Assembly: GCA_903907305.1 (NCBI GenBank)
Contig: CAIVNT010000322.1
Span: forward strand, 1-17,418
Source: an uncultured Ignavibacteriota bacterium
GTDB taxonomy: Bacteria > Bacteroidota > Ignavibacteria > UBA10030 > UBA8401
Direction: 5' to 3'
DNA: 17,418 bases
Below the pieces are notes generated by a model. It was not told where the DNA came from. It did not search any database and worked only from the letters and a program-made list of their open reading frames with translations. Shown here in pieces: positions 1-7,514 of this stretch (positions are counted from its first letter, which is position 1; the number at the start of each line of letters is the position of its first letter). A program made the position numbers and the translations under genes.

Positions 1-119
1 GTGTCGCAATTATTGTTCATCCTGCCTACGGCTCGTAGAGAGAAAGTCCCGATTTGTTGTTTAATCGGGACGCACCGAAGGATGATATTATGGATTGCGA
101 CACTTGCTCAGCATGAACA
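1..119. repeat. Interspersed palindromic repeat, left copy
   Basis: Three blocks of this stretch recur in the same order and orientation near the right end of the window. CGCACCGAAGGAT at 71-83 matches 17340-17352 with one mismatch. GCGACA at 97-102 recurs near 17361. TTGCTCAGCATGAACA at 104-119 is identical to 17391-17406. The stretch is also rich in inverted repeats: GTGTCGCAAT (1-10) pairs perfectly with 94-103, GTCCCGATT (46-54) pairs perfectly with 63-71 around an 8-nt loop, and TGTTCATCCTG (14-24) pairs with 109-119 with one mismatch. No reading frame is associated. It looks like a non-coding, MITE- or REP-like element, possibly composite. The left boundary is cut by the window edge. 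Confidence 0.6.
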
Positions 120-291
120 GTTGCTAACCTGACGGCATTGGCCTGCCAGGCGGTCCGATAGCATTGGAACGCGCCCGCTCCAAAGGAGTCCTTTCCCCAA
201 GGTGTCCTACATTAAACAAACGGCATGAATATCGCACTTGTTTTATGCTGAATCTTTCACAAAATTGAACGCAACGAACAATACCGATAGA
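120..291. other. Gap upstream of the GH16 gene
   Basis: No gene is seen here. The stretch holds two short near-perfect palindromes, GCCTG-C-CAGGC at 141-151 and AAAGGA-G-TCCTTT at 182-194, which may belong to the neighbouring repeat. The promoter of the downstream glycosidase should lie between about 195 and 291, where the sequence becomes AT-rich, but I cannot identify convincing -33/-7 or -35/-10 boxes. Confidence 0.35.
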
Positions 292-1404
292 ATGAATATG
301 ATGAAGCGATACTCGACAATATTATTTTTTGCACTCACTGTTTTTACCGCGAATTTACAGGCACAGACCTATACACTTGTCTGGTCCGATGAATTCGACT
401 CGGCCGCAGTGAACACCAACGAATGGGTCTATGAAGTGAACGGTGACGGCGGCGGGAATAATGAACTGCAGTATTACACCAGTCGGACGCAGAATAGTTC
501 CGTCGCTGCCGGAGTTTTTACGATGAAGGCGCTGAAAGAATTTTATCTCAACAAGTCGTATACCTCCGCGCGTCTGCACACAAAAAAATCGTGGCAGTAC
601 GGTAAGATAGAAGCACGTATGAAACTTCCGTACGGGAAGGGGATATGGCCGGCATTCTGGATGCTCGGTTCAAATATCAACAGCGTCGGCTGGCCTTCGT
701 GCGGCGAGATCGACATTATGGAGATGATCGGCGGACCGACTACGGCATCCGGCGGAGACGGCAGAGTATTCGGAACGGCACATTGGAATGCCGGTGGACA
801 TGCGAGTTATGGACTGAGCTATGCTCTCGCATCCGGAAAATTATCCGATGACTATCATCTGTACACTATCGTGTGGGATGCTACGAAGATCGTCTGGTAT
901 ATCGACAATGCATTTTATTGTATCATCAGTACTACGCCGGCTGCACTGAGCGCATTCCGTGCACCGTATTTCATTATTCTGAATCTTGCGGTCGGCGGAA
1001 ACTGGCCCGGTTCTCCCGACGGTACGACGGTATTTCCGCAGACGATGGATGTGGATTATGTCCGCGTCTATCAGAACATTCCGACCGGAGTGAAGGAGAA
1101 TATCGCTGCGCCGAACGAATGTACTCTTGGGCAAAATTATCCAAATCCGTTCAATCCAACGACGATGATTCAATATTCGGTTTCAGAACACCTTCCTGGT
1201 TCTCAAAACCGGGAGGGTGTTGAGGTACAGTTGAAAGTATATGATGTATTAGGAAATGAAATCGCTGTCCTGGTGAATGAACATAAGATGCCGGGGAATT
1301 ATTCCGTGCAATTCAATGCTGCATCCCTGCCCGGCGGCATATATTTTTATCGTCTTCAATCAGGCGCATTTGTTTCGGTCAAAAAAATGCAGCTGATAAA
1401 ATAG
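292..1404 (+). CDS. Secreted GH16 beta-glucanase (laminarinase-like) with T9SS sorting domain
   Basis: Endo-acting glycoside hydrolase of family 16, expected to cleave beta-1,3 or mixed-linkage beta-glucans outside the cell. The 370-residue product starts with a signal peptide (basic MMKR, hydrophobic run, likely cleavage after LQAQ, about residue 25). The GH16 fold spans about residues 27-270 and carries the family signature EIDIME, with nucleophile E139, assisting D141 and acid/base E144. WSDEF near the N-terminus and GIWPAFWML before the active site are typical of laminarinases. Residues 282-370 form a type A T9SS C-terminal sorting domain beginning NYPNPFNPTT and ending in a lysine, so the enzyme is probably anchored to or released from the outer membrane. 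The frame stays open upstream to a TTG at 238, but the signal peptide supports ATG 292 (or 301); no clear Shine-Dalgarno distinguishes them. The sorting domain contains an unusual palindromic insertion at 1187-1221. Confidence 0.9.
   Translation: MNMMKRYSTILFFALTVFTANLQAQTYTLVWSDEFDSAAVNTNEWVYEVNGDGGGNNELQYYTSRTQNSSVAAGVFTMKALKEFYLNKSYTSARLHTKKSWQYGKIEARMKLPYGKGIWPAFWMLGSNINSVGWPSCGEIDIMEMIGGPTTASGGDGRVFGTAHWNAGGHASYGLSYALASGKLSDDYHLYTIVWDATKIVWYIDNAFYCIISTTPAALSAFRAPYFIILNLAVGGNWPGSPDGTTVFPQTMDVDYVRVYQNIPTGVKENIAAPNECTLGQNYPNPFNPTTMIQYSVSEHLPGSQNREGVEVQLKVYDVLGNEIAVLVNEHKMPGNYSVQFNAASLPGGIYFYRLQSGAFVSVKKMQLIK
1187..1221. repeat. Palindromic element inside the GH16 sorting domain
   Basis: This is a near-perfect hairpin of 15 pairs (13 Watson-Crick, two G-T) with a 5-nt loop CTCAA. 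AACACC at 1187-1192 pairs with GGTGTT at 1216-1221, and GGTT at 1198-1201 pairs with AACC at 1207-1210. It lies entirely inside coding sequence and stays in frame. It encodes about eleven residues (HLPGSQNREG and flank) between beta-strands of the T9SS sorting domain, where related domains usually have a short loop. Coding sequence rarely forms so long a hairpin by chance, so insertion of a palindromic repeat is likely. Confidence 0.55.
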
Positions 1405-1458
1405 CAACAAAGAACTTTCTCACTGTTGATTTGCGAAATCCATACAGCGTCAATACAT

Positions 1459-1477
1459 GACCCTTTCAGGGTCTTTT
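1459..1477 (+). terminator. Rho-independent terminator after the GH16 gene
   Basis: Stem GACCCT / AGGGTC (1459-1464 with 1468-1473) has a 3-nt loop and is followed directly by TTTT. It lies 55 bases after the GH16 stop codon and before the next gene, so it probably separates the two transcripts. Confidence 0.6.
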
Positions 1478-1538
1478 CTCTCACGATACTTCATCATATA
1501 TCCCGTTATGGGAGGCACCGTCAGATTGGAGCATCAAT

Positions 1539-1784
1539 ATGAAACACAACGACGTTACCATCCGCGAATACGAAAATGAGTTTGATGCAGAAATAGCAAA
1601 AGGACATCTCGCTGATGCCGGCATCATAGCAATCATCACAAAAGATGACGGCGGCGGAATGATCCCGTCGCTGCAGAAAGCCGACGGTGTACAGCTGATC
1701 GTTCAGTTCGAAAAGGCGGATGAAGCAAGGTCTATTCTGGAAATGAAATACGAAGAGGGACAGCAATATTCAGAAGCACAATGA
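1539..1784 (+). CDS. DUF2007-like small protein (putative signal-transducing)
   Basis: An 81-residue acidic soluble protein resembling the DUF2007 family. The pattern is a first beta-strand ending in a tyrosine/glutamate-rich turn, then EIAKGHLADAGI (helix), IITKDDGGGMIPSLQ, GVQLIVQ and a final helix EARSILE. Members have a ferredoxin-like fold and are labelled putative signal-transducing proteins, but no biochemical role is established. GGAG at 1528-1531 lies 7 bases before the ATG and supports this start. Nineteen bases separate its stop from the next start, so it is probably co-transcribed with the membrane glycosyltransferase gene. No membrane segment or catalytic motif is seen. Confidence 0.75.
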   Translation: MKHNDVTIREYENEFDAEIAKGHLADAGIIAIITKDDGGGMIPSLQKADGVQLIVQFEKADEARSILEMKYEEGQQYSEAQ

Positions 1785-1803
1785 TCCCGGCCGCACAATA
1801 GGA

Positions 1804-3309
1804 ATGGTATCTTCGCCGGCACTCCAATTGTCGGTGATAACACTGTTGTGCTCATCGGCAGCCGGAGCAGCACTGTATCTCTTCGCGCCGGATTCGTTTC
1901 TGATGTTCGGTGATGCGGTCTCACATATCGTGCGTGCACGCCAGTTCATCGATTCGCAGCAGACGGGACTCATTAATATCGGTACGGTCTGGCTTCCATT
2001 GCCGCATCTGATGCTCATCCCGTTTGTTGCTGTGGACGCACTGTTCTATTCCGGAACAGCGGGTGCGTTCCTCGGAATTCCTCTGCTCGTATCCATCGTT
2101 GTGATGTTGTTTCATCTCCTTGATCATCTTACCGGATCGGCACGGATCGCTTTCGTTATTTCACTGTTGTTCGGACTGAACCCGAATATCATCTACATCG
2201 CGCTCACGCCGATGACGGAAATACCATTACTGTTCTTTTTGATGGTTGGTGCATTCGCCCTGCTGAAATTTGAACGGTCGAACCGGCTTTGGTGGGGAAT
2301 TCTTTCTGCTGCCGCCGTCCTGATGGCAACGCTCTGCCGCTATGAAGCGTGGATCCTCGCACCGTTCATCTCTATTGTGATCATCAGCAGTATGAAAAGC
2401 AGTCACCATCAGGGGGAATTCCGGTCATTTCGTCGATTTTTCCTCCCCGCAATTATTCCCTGGATCGGTATCATTTTCTGGTTTGGATGGAATTTATTCC
2501 ACTATGGCGATCCGCTGAAATTTGCGCATTGGACATTCGATGTCGGTACGACAGCGGTCCGCGACACTCTGCAGGCGAGTCCGCAGGGAATGTTCCGCAT
2601 TCTCGGCTCAGCTGTGTTATGGATATTTGGTCCTATGATGACGCTTGCCGGACTGTGGATAATATTTTTGATGCGTCCGCTGAACAAACATCGCGAACAG
2701 CTCGTGATCCTTCTCTATTGTGCTCTTCCTATGTGCTTCACCGCGGCGGCCATTCTTCTCGGTTTTGTGCAGATCGACCGATGGTGGTGGAACTGGAGAT
2801 TCGTTCTGCCGTTTGGTCTATTTCTATCGGTGGCAAGCGCTCTTGCATTGAAAGAACTGAGCCAAAGATCCGATTCGATTGTTGTGTTCCGGAGTGTCGT
2901 CATCGCATTCTGTCTGTTGCCGTTCCTCCAGATACTGATCCCCTCTGTAGGAATTGCGCTTTACCATGATGCAAAGAAAAGTTATGATGAACGTTCCCGC
3001 ACTGCGGCATCACTCGGCGGGATTCTCCATTCCGAATATTCCGGCGGCACGATAGCGCTGTTGACGGGGTACGGAGTAGGACAACGCATTATGATCAGCA
3101 GTCGTTTACCGTTGAATGTGTTTCGCATTTCCTATTTTGAAATGATCAATCCACTTTCGATAACGGACCGCTACATTGTTATCGGGAAGGATAGAACACC
3201 GGAATCGATGGAGTTTTCTGAGTACTGGCAGGTGCATAAAATGAATATCCTTAAAACATATTCGATATGCAGCGAAGATGGATACAATGTTTTTCTTCAA
3301 CGAAAATAA
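1804..3309 (+). CDS. Polytopic GT-C glycosyltransferase (family 39/ArnT-like)
   Basis: A 501-residue integral membrane protein with about ten hydrophobic segments covering most of residues 1-390, followed by a soluble C-terminal tail. The first long loop carries GDAVSH (D37, H41) and then GTVWLPLPH at residues 60-68. This matches the pattern of GT-C transferases related to dolichyl-phosphate-mannose mannosyltransferases and ArnT, which move a sugar from a polyprenyl-phosphate carrier onto lipid or protein outside the inner membrane. The loop aspartate is the expected catalytic or metal-binding residue. Acceptor and sugar cannot be read from the sequence. There is no clear Shine-Dalgarno; translation may depend on the DUF2007-like gene just upstream. 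It ends only 8 bases from the convergent cutC gene, leaving no room for a separate terminator. Confidence 0.75.
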   Translation: MVSSPALQLSVITLLCSSAAGAALYLFAPDSFLMFGDAVSHIVRARQFIDSQQTGLINIGTVWLPLPHLMLIPFVAVDALFYSGTAGAFLGIPLLVSIVVMLFHLLDHLTGSARIAFVISLLFGLNPNIIYIALTPMTEIPLLFFLMVGAFALLKFERSNRLWWGILSAAAVLMATLCRYEAWILAPFISIVIISSMKSSHHQGEFRSFRRFFLPAIIPWIGIIFWFGWNLFHYGDPLKFAHWTFDVGTTAVRDTLQASPQGMFRILGSAVLWIFGPMMTLAGLWIIFLMRPLNKHREQLVILLYCALPMCFTAAAILLGFVQIDRWWWNWRFVLPFGLFLSVASALALKELSQRSDSIVVFRSVVIAFCLLPFLQILIPSVGIALYHDAKKSYDERSRTAASLGGILHSEYSGGTIALLTGYGVGQRIMISSRLPLNVFRISYFEMINPLSITDRYIVIGKDRTPESMEFSEYWQVHKMNILKTYSICSEDGYNVFLQRK

Positions 3310-3317
3310 CGACCGGC

Positions 3318-4001
3318 TTACGTGTGGCGAAGAAGCTTCTGCACCATTTGACGATCAACGGAATAGGATCCGTCATAACCCTTTGCTTTCGCCCCTTTTC
3401 CGATATGCAGTTCCCGAATCCCGTCCAAACGCATGAGTGCGTTGATTGTACCATTATTGATCCCTGCACCCGGCAAAATTTGTATCCTTCCGCGGGCGGA
3501 TTCGATCAATTGTTTAATCATACCGATTCCCTCGAGCGCCGTCCGCTGCTGTCCCGATGTCAATAACCGCACTGCTCCGGTGTTGATGATCTTCTCCAAC
3601 GCACCGAACGGATCGACCGCCGCATCGAATGCGCGGTGAAATGTTACACCAAGCGGTTGAGAAAGACGGACGAGTTCCGTGCTTCGTTCCTGATCGATGG
3701 AATTATCTCGATGGAGAATCCCCAGAACAATTCCATTCACACCGAGAGCTCTGAACAGTGCGATCTCCGATCTCATCCGGTCGAACTCATCATCCGAATA
3801 ACAGAAATCCCCGGCGCGCGGCCTGACCATCGCATGGATCGGTATGCGTAACGCTTTTCGTGCTTCCCGGACAAGTTCGATGGAAGGAGAGAGGCCGTCC
3901 GCTTCAAGATCCGAACACAACTCAATTCTGTGCGCCCCTCCGAGTTCAGCGGCGATCGCATCCTGCACGGTATCAACGGCAATTTCTATGAGCATGCTCA
4001 T
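3318..4001 (-). CDS. cutC: CutC family TIM-barrel protein
   Basis: A 227-residue cytoplasmic protein of full family length with all the hallmark CutC segments: GGAHRIELC (21-29), MVRPRAGDF (58-66), VTFHRAFD (119-126) and LLTSG (146-150). The family is named for copper homeostasis. However, the E. coli copper phenotype was later attributed to the MicL small RNA encoded in the cutC 3' region, so the protein's real activity is open; its barrel with conserved Arg, His, Asp and Glu residues looks enzymatic. Its ATG overlaps the TGA of the upstream glycoside hydrolase gene (ATGA, 3998-4001), implying translational coupling. A second ATG two codons in is possible. The gene is convergent with the GT-C gene, with an 8-base gap. 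Confidence 0.92.
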   Translation of the reverse strand: MSMLIEIAVDTVQDAIAAELGGAHRIELCSDLEADGLSPSIELVREARKALRIPIHAMVRPRAGDFCYSDDEFDRMRSEIALFRALGVNGIVLGILHRDNSIDQERSTELVRLSQPLGVTFHRAFDAAVDPFGALEKIINTGAVRLLTSGQQRTALEGIGMIKQLIESARGRIQILPGAGINNGTINALMRLDGIRELHIGKGAKAKGYDGSYSVDRQMVQKLLRHT

Positions 4002-7000
4002 GCGTCCATTGTCTTTCCGATCATCGTTCCTTTTGTGCGGTCAACAAAGAACATCACCGCTTTTTGCGCCGGCACGGAGATCGTGTGGACAGGAGTTGTG
4101 GAGGTGTGTTCTAGCTTTACAATCGTGTTTTCATTGGACTCGGAAACGATCGTGTACAGGACGGAATTCTTAAATACTATCGGCAATATCAGTATGCCGA
4201 TATGCTGTTCTTTTGTTGAAAAGGCCGGTGTGACCTGCGCCTGCTGCAGTCCGAAAGAATAATATTCCCTGATGTTCTCCTCCGAATCGGAATTCTCCAC
4301 AGGAATCGGCGACCAGATGATTGTTCCTTTGCCGAGTGTTGTGATCTGCAATTCTTGTTTTGTCTTTTCGGCAAGTGTTGCTTTTACTAACTGCTGTATC
4401 TTATCGCCGTGAAATGTAAAGTGAACGGGACGGTCTTTAATATAGAGCGTTTCATCCTGTGCAATAACGGAAGGAGATGATGTTACGGAAAATATTCCCG
4501 TCCGCCGCTGATCTTCGTAAAATTCATTTTCATCAATGATTCCGCTGATCATTACCGTTGCGCCGTTCTGAGCGGCATTGGTCAGCATCTTCCATCCATG
4601 GTCGGATAGTGTGCGCGGAGATGGGACAATGATCAGTTTCGCTCCGGCCAGCGCAGTTGGGTCGCCATATTCTGAAACCGCGCGGAGGGGGATCCCCAAC
4701 CCGTATGTGAGCGTTCGGACCGCTTTCTTTGTCGCTTCGGTCGCGCTGTTCCTCGGGGAAAAGATCTGCGAATGCGGTATCAGCATCACTGTCTCTTCAG
4801 GAGTTTTTTCTGTAAAGAGATTCCGATGTTCATTCAGGAATGCCGCGTATTTTTTGACGATATCAAATTCCGGTTTCACCGTCCCGTCTGCGCGGATCAG
4901 ACCGATTGTTGCTTCGTTGTCGTTCTTCATTAATGGATTGATATTCCAGATCCACTCGATGAATCCCGCACCGCCGGTGCCGAGCGAGATCGCTATCTTT
5001 CTATCCAGCAGGTTCGCTGCATCCTCTTCCGTCCGCCACGCGTTGCCGTCCATTTTTTCGTAGAACATCACACCCGTTTCTTCGATCAGGTTCGCTTTTC
5101 CATTCACTTTCGTCATCACACTATCCCACACCAGATCATCATTCTGCCACCAGTTATGGATGCTGGTGAAATCGATCTCCCCGGCAAAGAAATGCGGACT
5201 CGGACTGTCGCCCGTTCCGGCTTCATCCTGTCCGACAGTGATGAGTTGTTTCGGATTTCCATTCATGCGAATGGTCTCAGCCATTGTTTTCGTCCATTGC
5301 TTGAACATTTCCTGTGCAAAAAGACGATAATCGACAGTCTTGAGAGGACGTTTATCGTAAAGGATTGTTGTGCTGCTGAAATCTCCCATTGCCGGAAGTC
5401 CGAGCGATTCATTCGGTGTCAAACGGTATTTCCCACGCAGCATTGCATTGCGGAGGGATTCATTCTCAGCAGGATACTTATTTTCAAGGAACCATTTCCA
5501 TGCGTTCTTTTCGAACAGATCGTAATTCGGACGGCAGTTCCAGAGATTCTGCGGCGAACAGAAGGAGGGTTCGTTGATGAGATCCCACATCACATCGTTC
5601 ATGGAAGAATACCGCCGGACGATCAAAGCAATGAATTCTTTCTGTGCGGAGAGAGAACGAGGGTCGAGATAGGCGTTCTGTCCGTTCCACATCTCGGGCA
5701 GGAAGGCGAAAAAGGTGAAGATCACCGGTATATTGAATGAGCGCGCGGTGAACATAAATGCATCCAATGAACGCATCGCCTGTTCATTCAATTGACCGGG
5801 ATCGAGCATGTAATTGCGCCATGCAGTCCAGATTCCCGTCCGCACCAAGTTAATGCCGCTCCGTTTCATCTGTGCAAAATCCTCCTGCCACACGAACGGA
5901 TTCGGCTGGAAGAGAAATTTCCGGTGAATGTCGCCGGACATATATGTGGTGCCTGCAACAGGATACGGTTTTCCGTCCGAGAGGAAATAATTACCGTCAA
6001 CGATGAACGTATTCCCGTTCTTCAATAATTCTTCATCGTAGATCCAAAATCCCGTATTCTGTTCCATCATCACGGATGATGAATCGCTGCTGCGGATATC
6101 CTGACTCACCAGCACGTGATAGAATCCGGGAGAAAGTTCCGCCGCAAGTTTTGCCGTCAGCCGCGCGGTAAAGGAAAGCATTTCTCCCTCTCCGGTAAAG
6201 CCGCTCTTGAGTGAAATTATTTTCTTCTTCTTTGAATCGAAGACCGCGATGGAACAATCCCCGCGAAGCAGAGCAGTGGCATCTCCGCCGGGAGCACGGA
6301 ATTGCGCGGTGATCTGCGGGAGTTCTCCTCTATAATAAGATGCAAATCCCGGCGTGGCGGACAATTGAAGAGTTCCAAGAAGTGCCTGCCGAGCGAGGAG
6401 TGCAATCCCATTGTTCTTGAGCGTGCCGGTGTACGATGCCAGTATCCATCTTCCGCCGGCAAATGTTCCACGAAGGTGGTCCAACTGAATGATTGGCGCA
6501 CCTCGTTTTTCTCCCTGTTCATCAATTATCCACATCAGCGGTGTCAGTACTGCGTCCAGTGTTCCCGTCGTTCCCGATTCGTCCGGAAAATCATTCGTAT
6601 CCGCAAAGCGGTAATACATTTCGTGGACTGAACTGCATTGTATCGCGGAGAGAAGTTCATCTGTCCGCAAGATCGATTCATTCCGGATGACGGCAGATTT
6701 TTTCAGGATGCTTGTATTGAATGATTGCGTAATGCCGAGGTCTTTGTGATAATTCACCTGACGCACCCCTGCGGAGATCTTACCGTTCGCCCCGGTGGGA
6801 ACAGACCATGGAACGGCGAAAGGAGTACCGCCGATATTCAGCAGATGGCCTCCCCGTGTTAAGAACTGGAGTATGGAAGAATATGCGTCCGCCGGGAAAT
6901 TGGAACCGAACGGCATAATGAGAAGATCGAATGCTTCTTTTGTTAGATGTGCTGAAAGCTCCGATGCGGAAAGAAATGATACGCTGAATTCCTTTACGGC

Positions 7001-7189
7001 ATGTTCAATGTCAATTTTTTTAAGAGCAATCTCCGCATTCGATTCGAATTCCTCCTGCCAAAAGACCGCAATCCGCCTCCGCCCTTGAGTCTGTGCGGAG
7101 AGATGCGAGATTCCCGCGATGGATGATGCCAGTCCGCCGATGGTAAGTCCGGCTGTTGTTTTCAGGAATTCCCGACGAAGATAAGCCAT
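3998..7189 (-). CDS. Tat-exported multidomain glycoside hydrolase (clan GH-A, GH5-like)
   Basis: A 1063-residue exported enzyme. It opens with a twin-arginine signal (RREFLK at 5-10, hydrophobic run, cut near SAQ about residue 32), so it is exported folded; no T9SS or lipoprotein signal is present. Residues about 37-130 look like a Rossmann/GATase-like domain (RIAVFW, FDLLIMPFG, GGHLLNIGG), and about 285-380 like a beta-sandwich. About 390-795 is a TIM-barrel glycosidase in which WDLINEPS places the acid/base at E540. LIEETG places the nucleophile at E703 or E704 after a strand, as in clan GH-A. About 796-920 is a second GATase-like domain resembling beta-galactosidase trimerisation domains, and the rest is beta-rich. 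GH5 mannanase/glucanase or a GH42-like enzyme are both possible; substrate is unknown. It starts an operon with cutC. The start is weakly marked (GGATCACTC before ATG). Confidence 0.8.
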   Translation of the reverse strand: MAYLRREFLKTTAGLTIGGLASSIAGISHLSAQTQGRRRIAVFWQEEFESNAEIALKKIDIEHAVKEFSVSFLSASELSAHLTKEAFDLLIMPFGSNFPADAYSSILQFLTRGGHLLNIGGTPFAVPWSVPTGANGKISAGVRQVNYHKDLGITQSFNTSILKKSAVIRNESILRTDELLSAIQCSSVHEMYYRFADTNDFPDESGTTGTLDAVLTPLMWIIDEQGEKRGAPIIQLDHLRGTFAGGRWILASYTGTLKNNGIALLARQALLGTLQLSATPGFASYYRGELPQITAQFRAPGGDATALLRGDCSIAVFDSKKKKIISLKSGFTGEGEMLSFTARLTAKLAAELSPGFYHVLVSQDIRSSDSSSVMMEQNTGFWIYDEELLKNGNTFIVDGNYFLSDGKPYPVAGTTYMSGDIHRKFLFQPNPFVWQEDFAQMKRSGINLVRTGIWTAWRNYMLDPGQLNEQAMRSLDAFMFTARSFNIPVIFTFFAFLPEMWNGQNAYLDPRSLSAQKEFIALIVRRYSSMNDVMWDLINEPSFCSPQNLWNCRPNYDLFEKNAWKWFLENKYPAENESLRNAMLRGKYRLTPNESLGLPAMGDFSSTTILYDKRPLKTVDYRLFAQEMFKQWTKTMAETIRMNGNPKQLITVGQDEAGTGDSPSPHFFAGEIDFTSIHNWWQNDDLVWDSVMTKVNGKANLIEETGVMFYEKMDGNAWRTEEDAANLLDRKIAISLGTGGAGFIEWIWNINPLMKNDNEATIGLIRADGTVKPEFDIVKKYAAFLNEHRNLFTEKTPEETVMLIPHSQIFSPRNSATEATKKAVRTLTYGLGIPLRAVSEYGDPTALAGAKLIIVPSPRTLSDHGWKMLTNAAQNGATVMISGIIDENEFYEDQRRTGIFSVTSSPSVIAQDETLYIKDRPVHFTFHGDKIQQLVKATLAEKTKQELQITTLGKGTIIWSPIPVENSDSEENIREYYSFGLQQAQVTPAFSTKEQHIGILILPIVFKNSVLYTIVSESNENTIVKLEHTSTTPVHTISVPAQKAVMFFVDRTKGTMIGKTMDA

Positions 7190-7514
7190 GAGTGATCCGC
7201 ACTATGAGAAGGAATGGACGGAGGAAGTTCATCACTTCTTCACAAAAAAGCAATCCCGTTAATACTTTTCGTAATAATTCAATCTGTTTGGTATAACGAT
7301 ATTTCTCTCACGACGTCGCTACGGTGCAAAAACCAAGCGTTCATTCAGAACGTGAATTCTGTGGATCTTTACGAGATGGGATTTCAGATATTCCTTTAAA
7401 CGACAGTTCACTTTTTCCCGTTAGGGACGACCTGTTTCTTGAGAAGATTGAAAATCAAAACGGGACAAGCTCCGTTAGGAGCGGCTTGTGCTTTTCGCCT
7501 GTGCCTGGAATGTG
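7190..7514. other. Gap between the PAP2 and glycoside hydrolase genes
   Basis: A 325-base stretch without a supported gene. The part next to 7190 must carry the promoter of the minus-strand hydrolase-cutC operon, but no convincing promoter boxes were found. The part from about 7411 to 7490 is a repeat with two hairpins, listed separately. A small hairpin CAGAA/TTCTG lies at 7346-7361. Open frames crossing the gap lack ribosome binding sites and recognisable content. Confidence 0.4.
7411..7490. repeat. Two-hairpin intergenic repeat, may terminate the PAP2 transcript
   Basis: Two small hairpins share the loop GTTA: TCCC-GTTA-GGGA at 7416-7427 and GCTCC-GTTA-GGAGC at 7469-7482. The second extends to ACAA/TTGT with a small bulge. 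They are separated by about 40 AT-rich bases containing TTGAAAATCAA. From memory, this resembles a widespread intergenic repeat of Ignavibacteria and related genomes (CCCGTTAGGGACGA... GCTCCGTTAGGAGC). Read on the minus strand, the second hairpin is followed by GTTTTGATTTT and lies just after the PAP2 stop, so it could act as a terminator. Confidence 0.55.

Noticed and set aside
238..291. TTG-initiated N-terminal extension of the GH16 gene
   Set aside because: It would put 18 polar residues before the signal peptide and has no ribosome binding site.
841..1173. Minus-strand frame of 110 codons inside the GH16 gene
   Set aside because: It is a shadow of the GH16 coding frame, without a start signal or family features.
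4578..5740. Long plus-strand open frames (4578-5063, 5156-5740) opposite the glycoside hydrolase
   Set aside because: They are antisense to a well-supported gene with catalytic motifs and show no recognisable domain.
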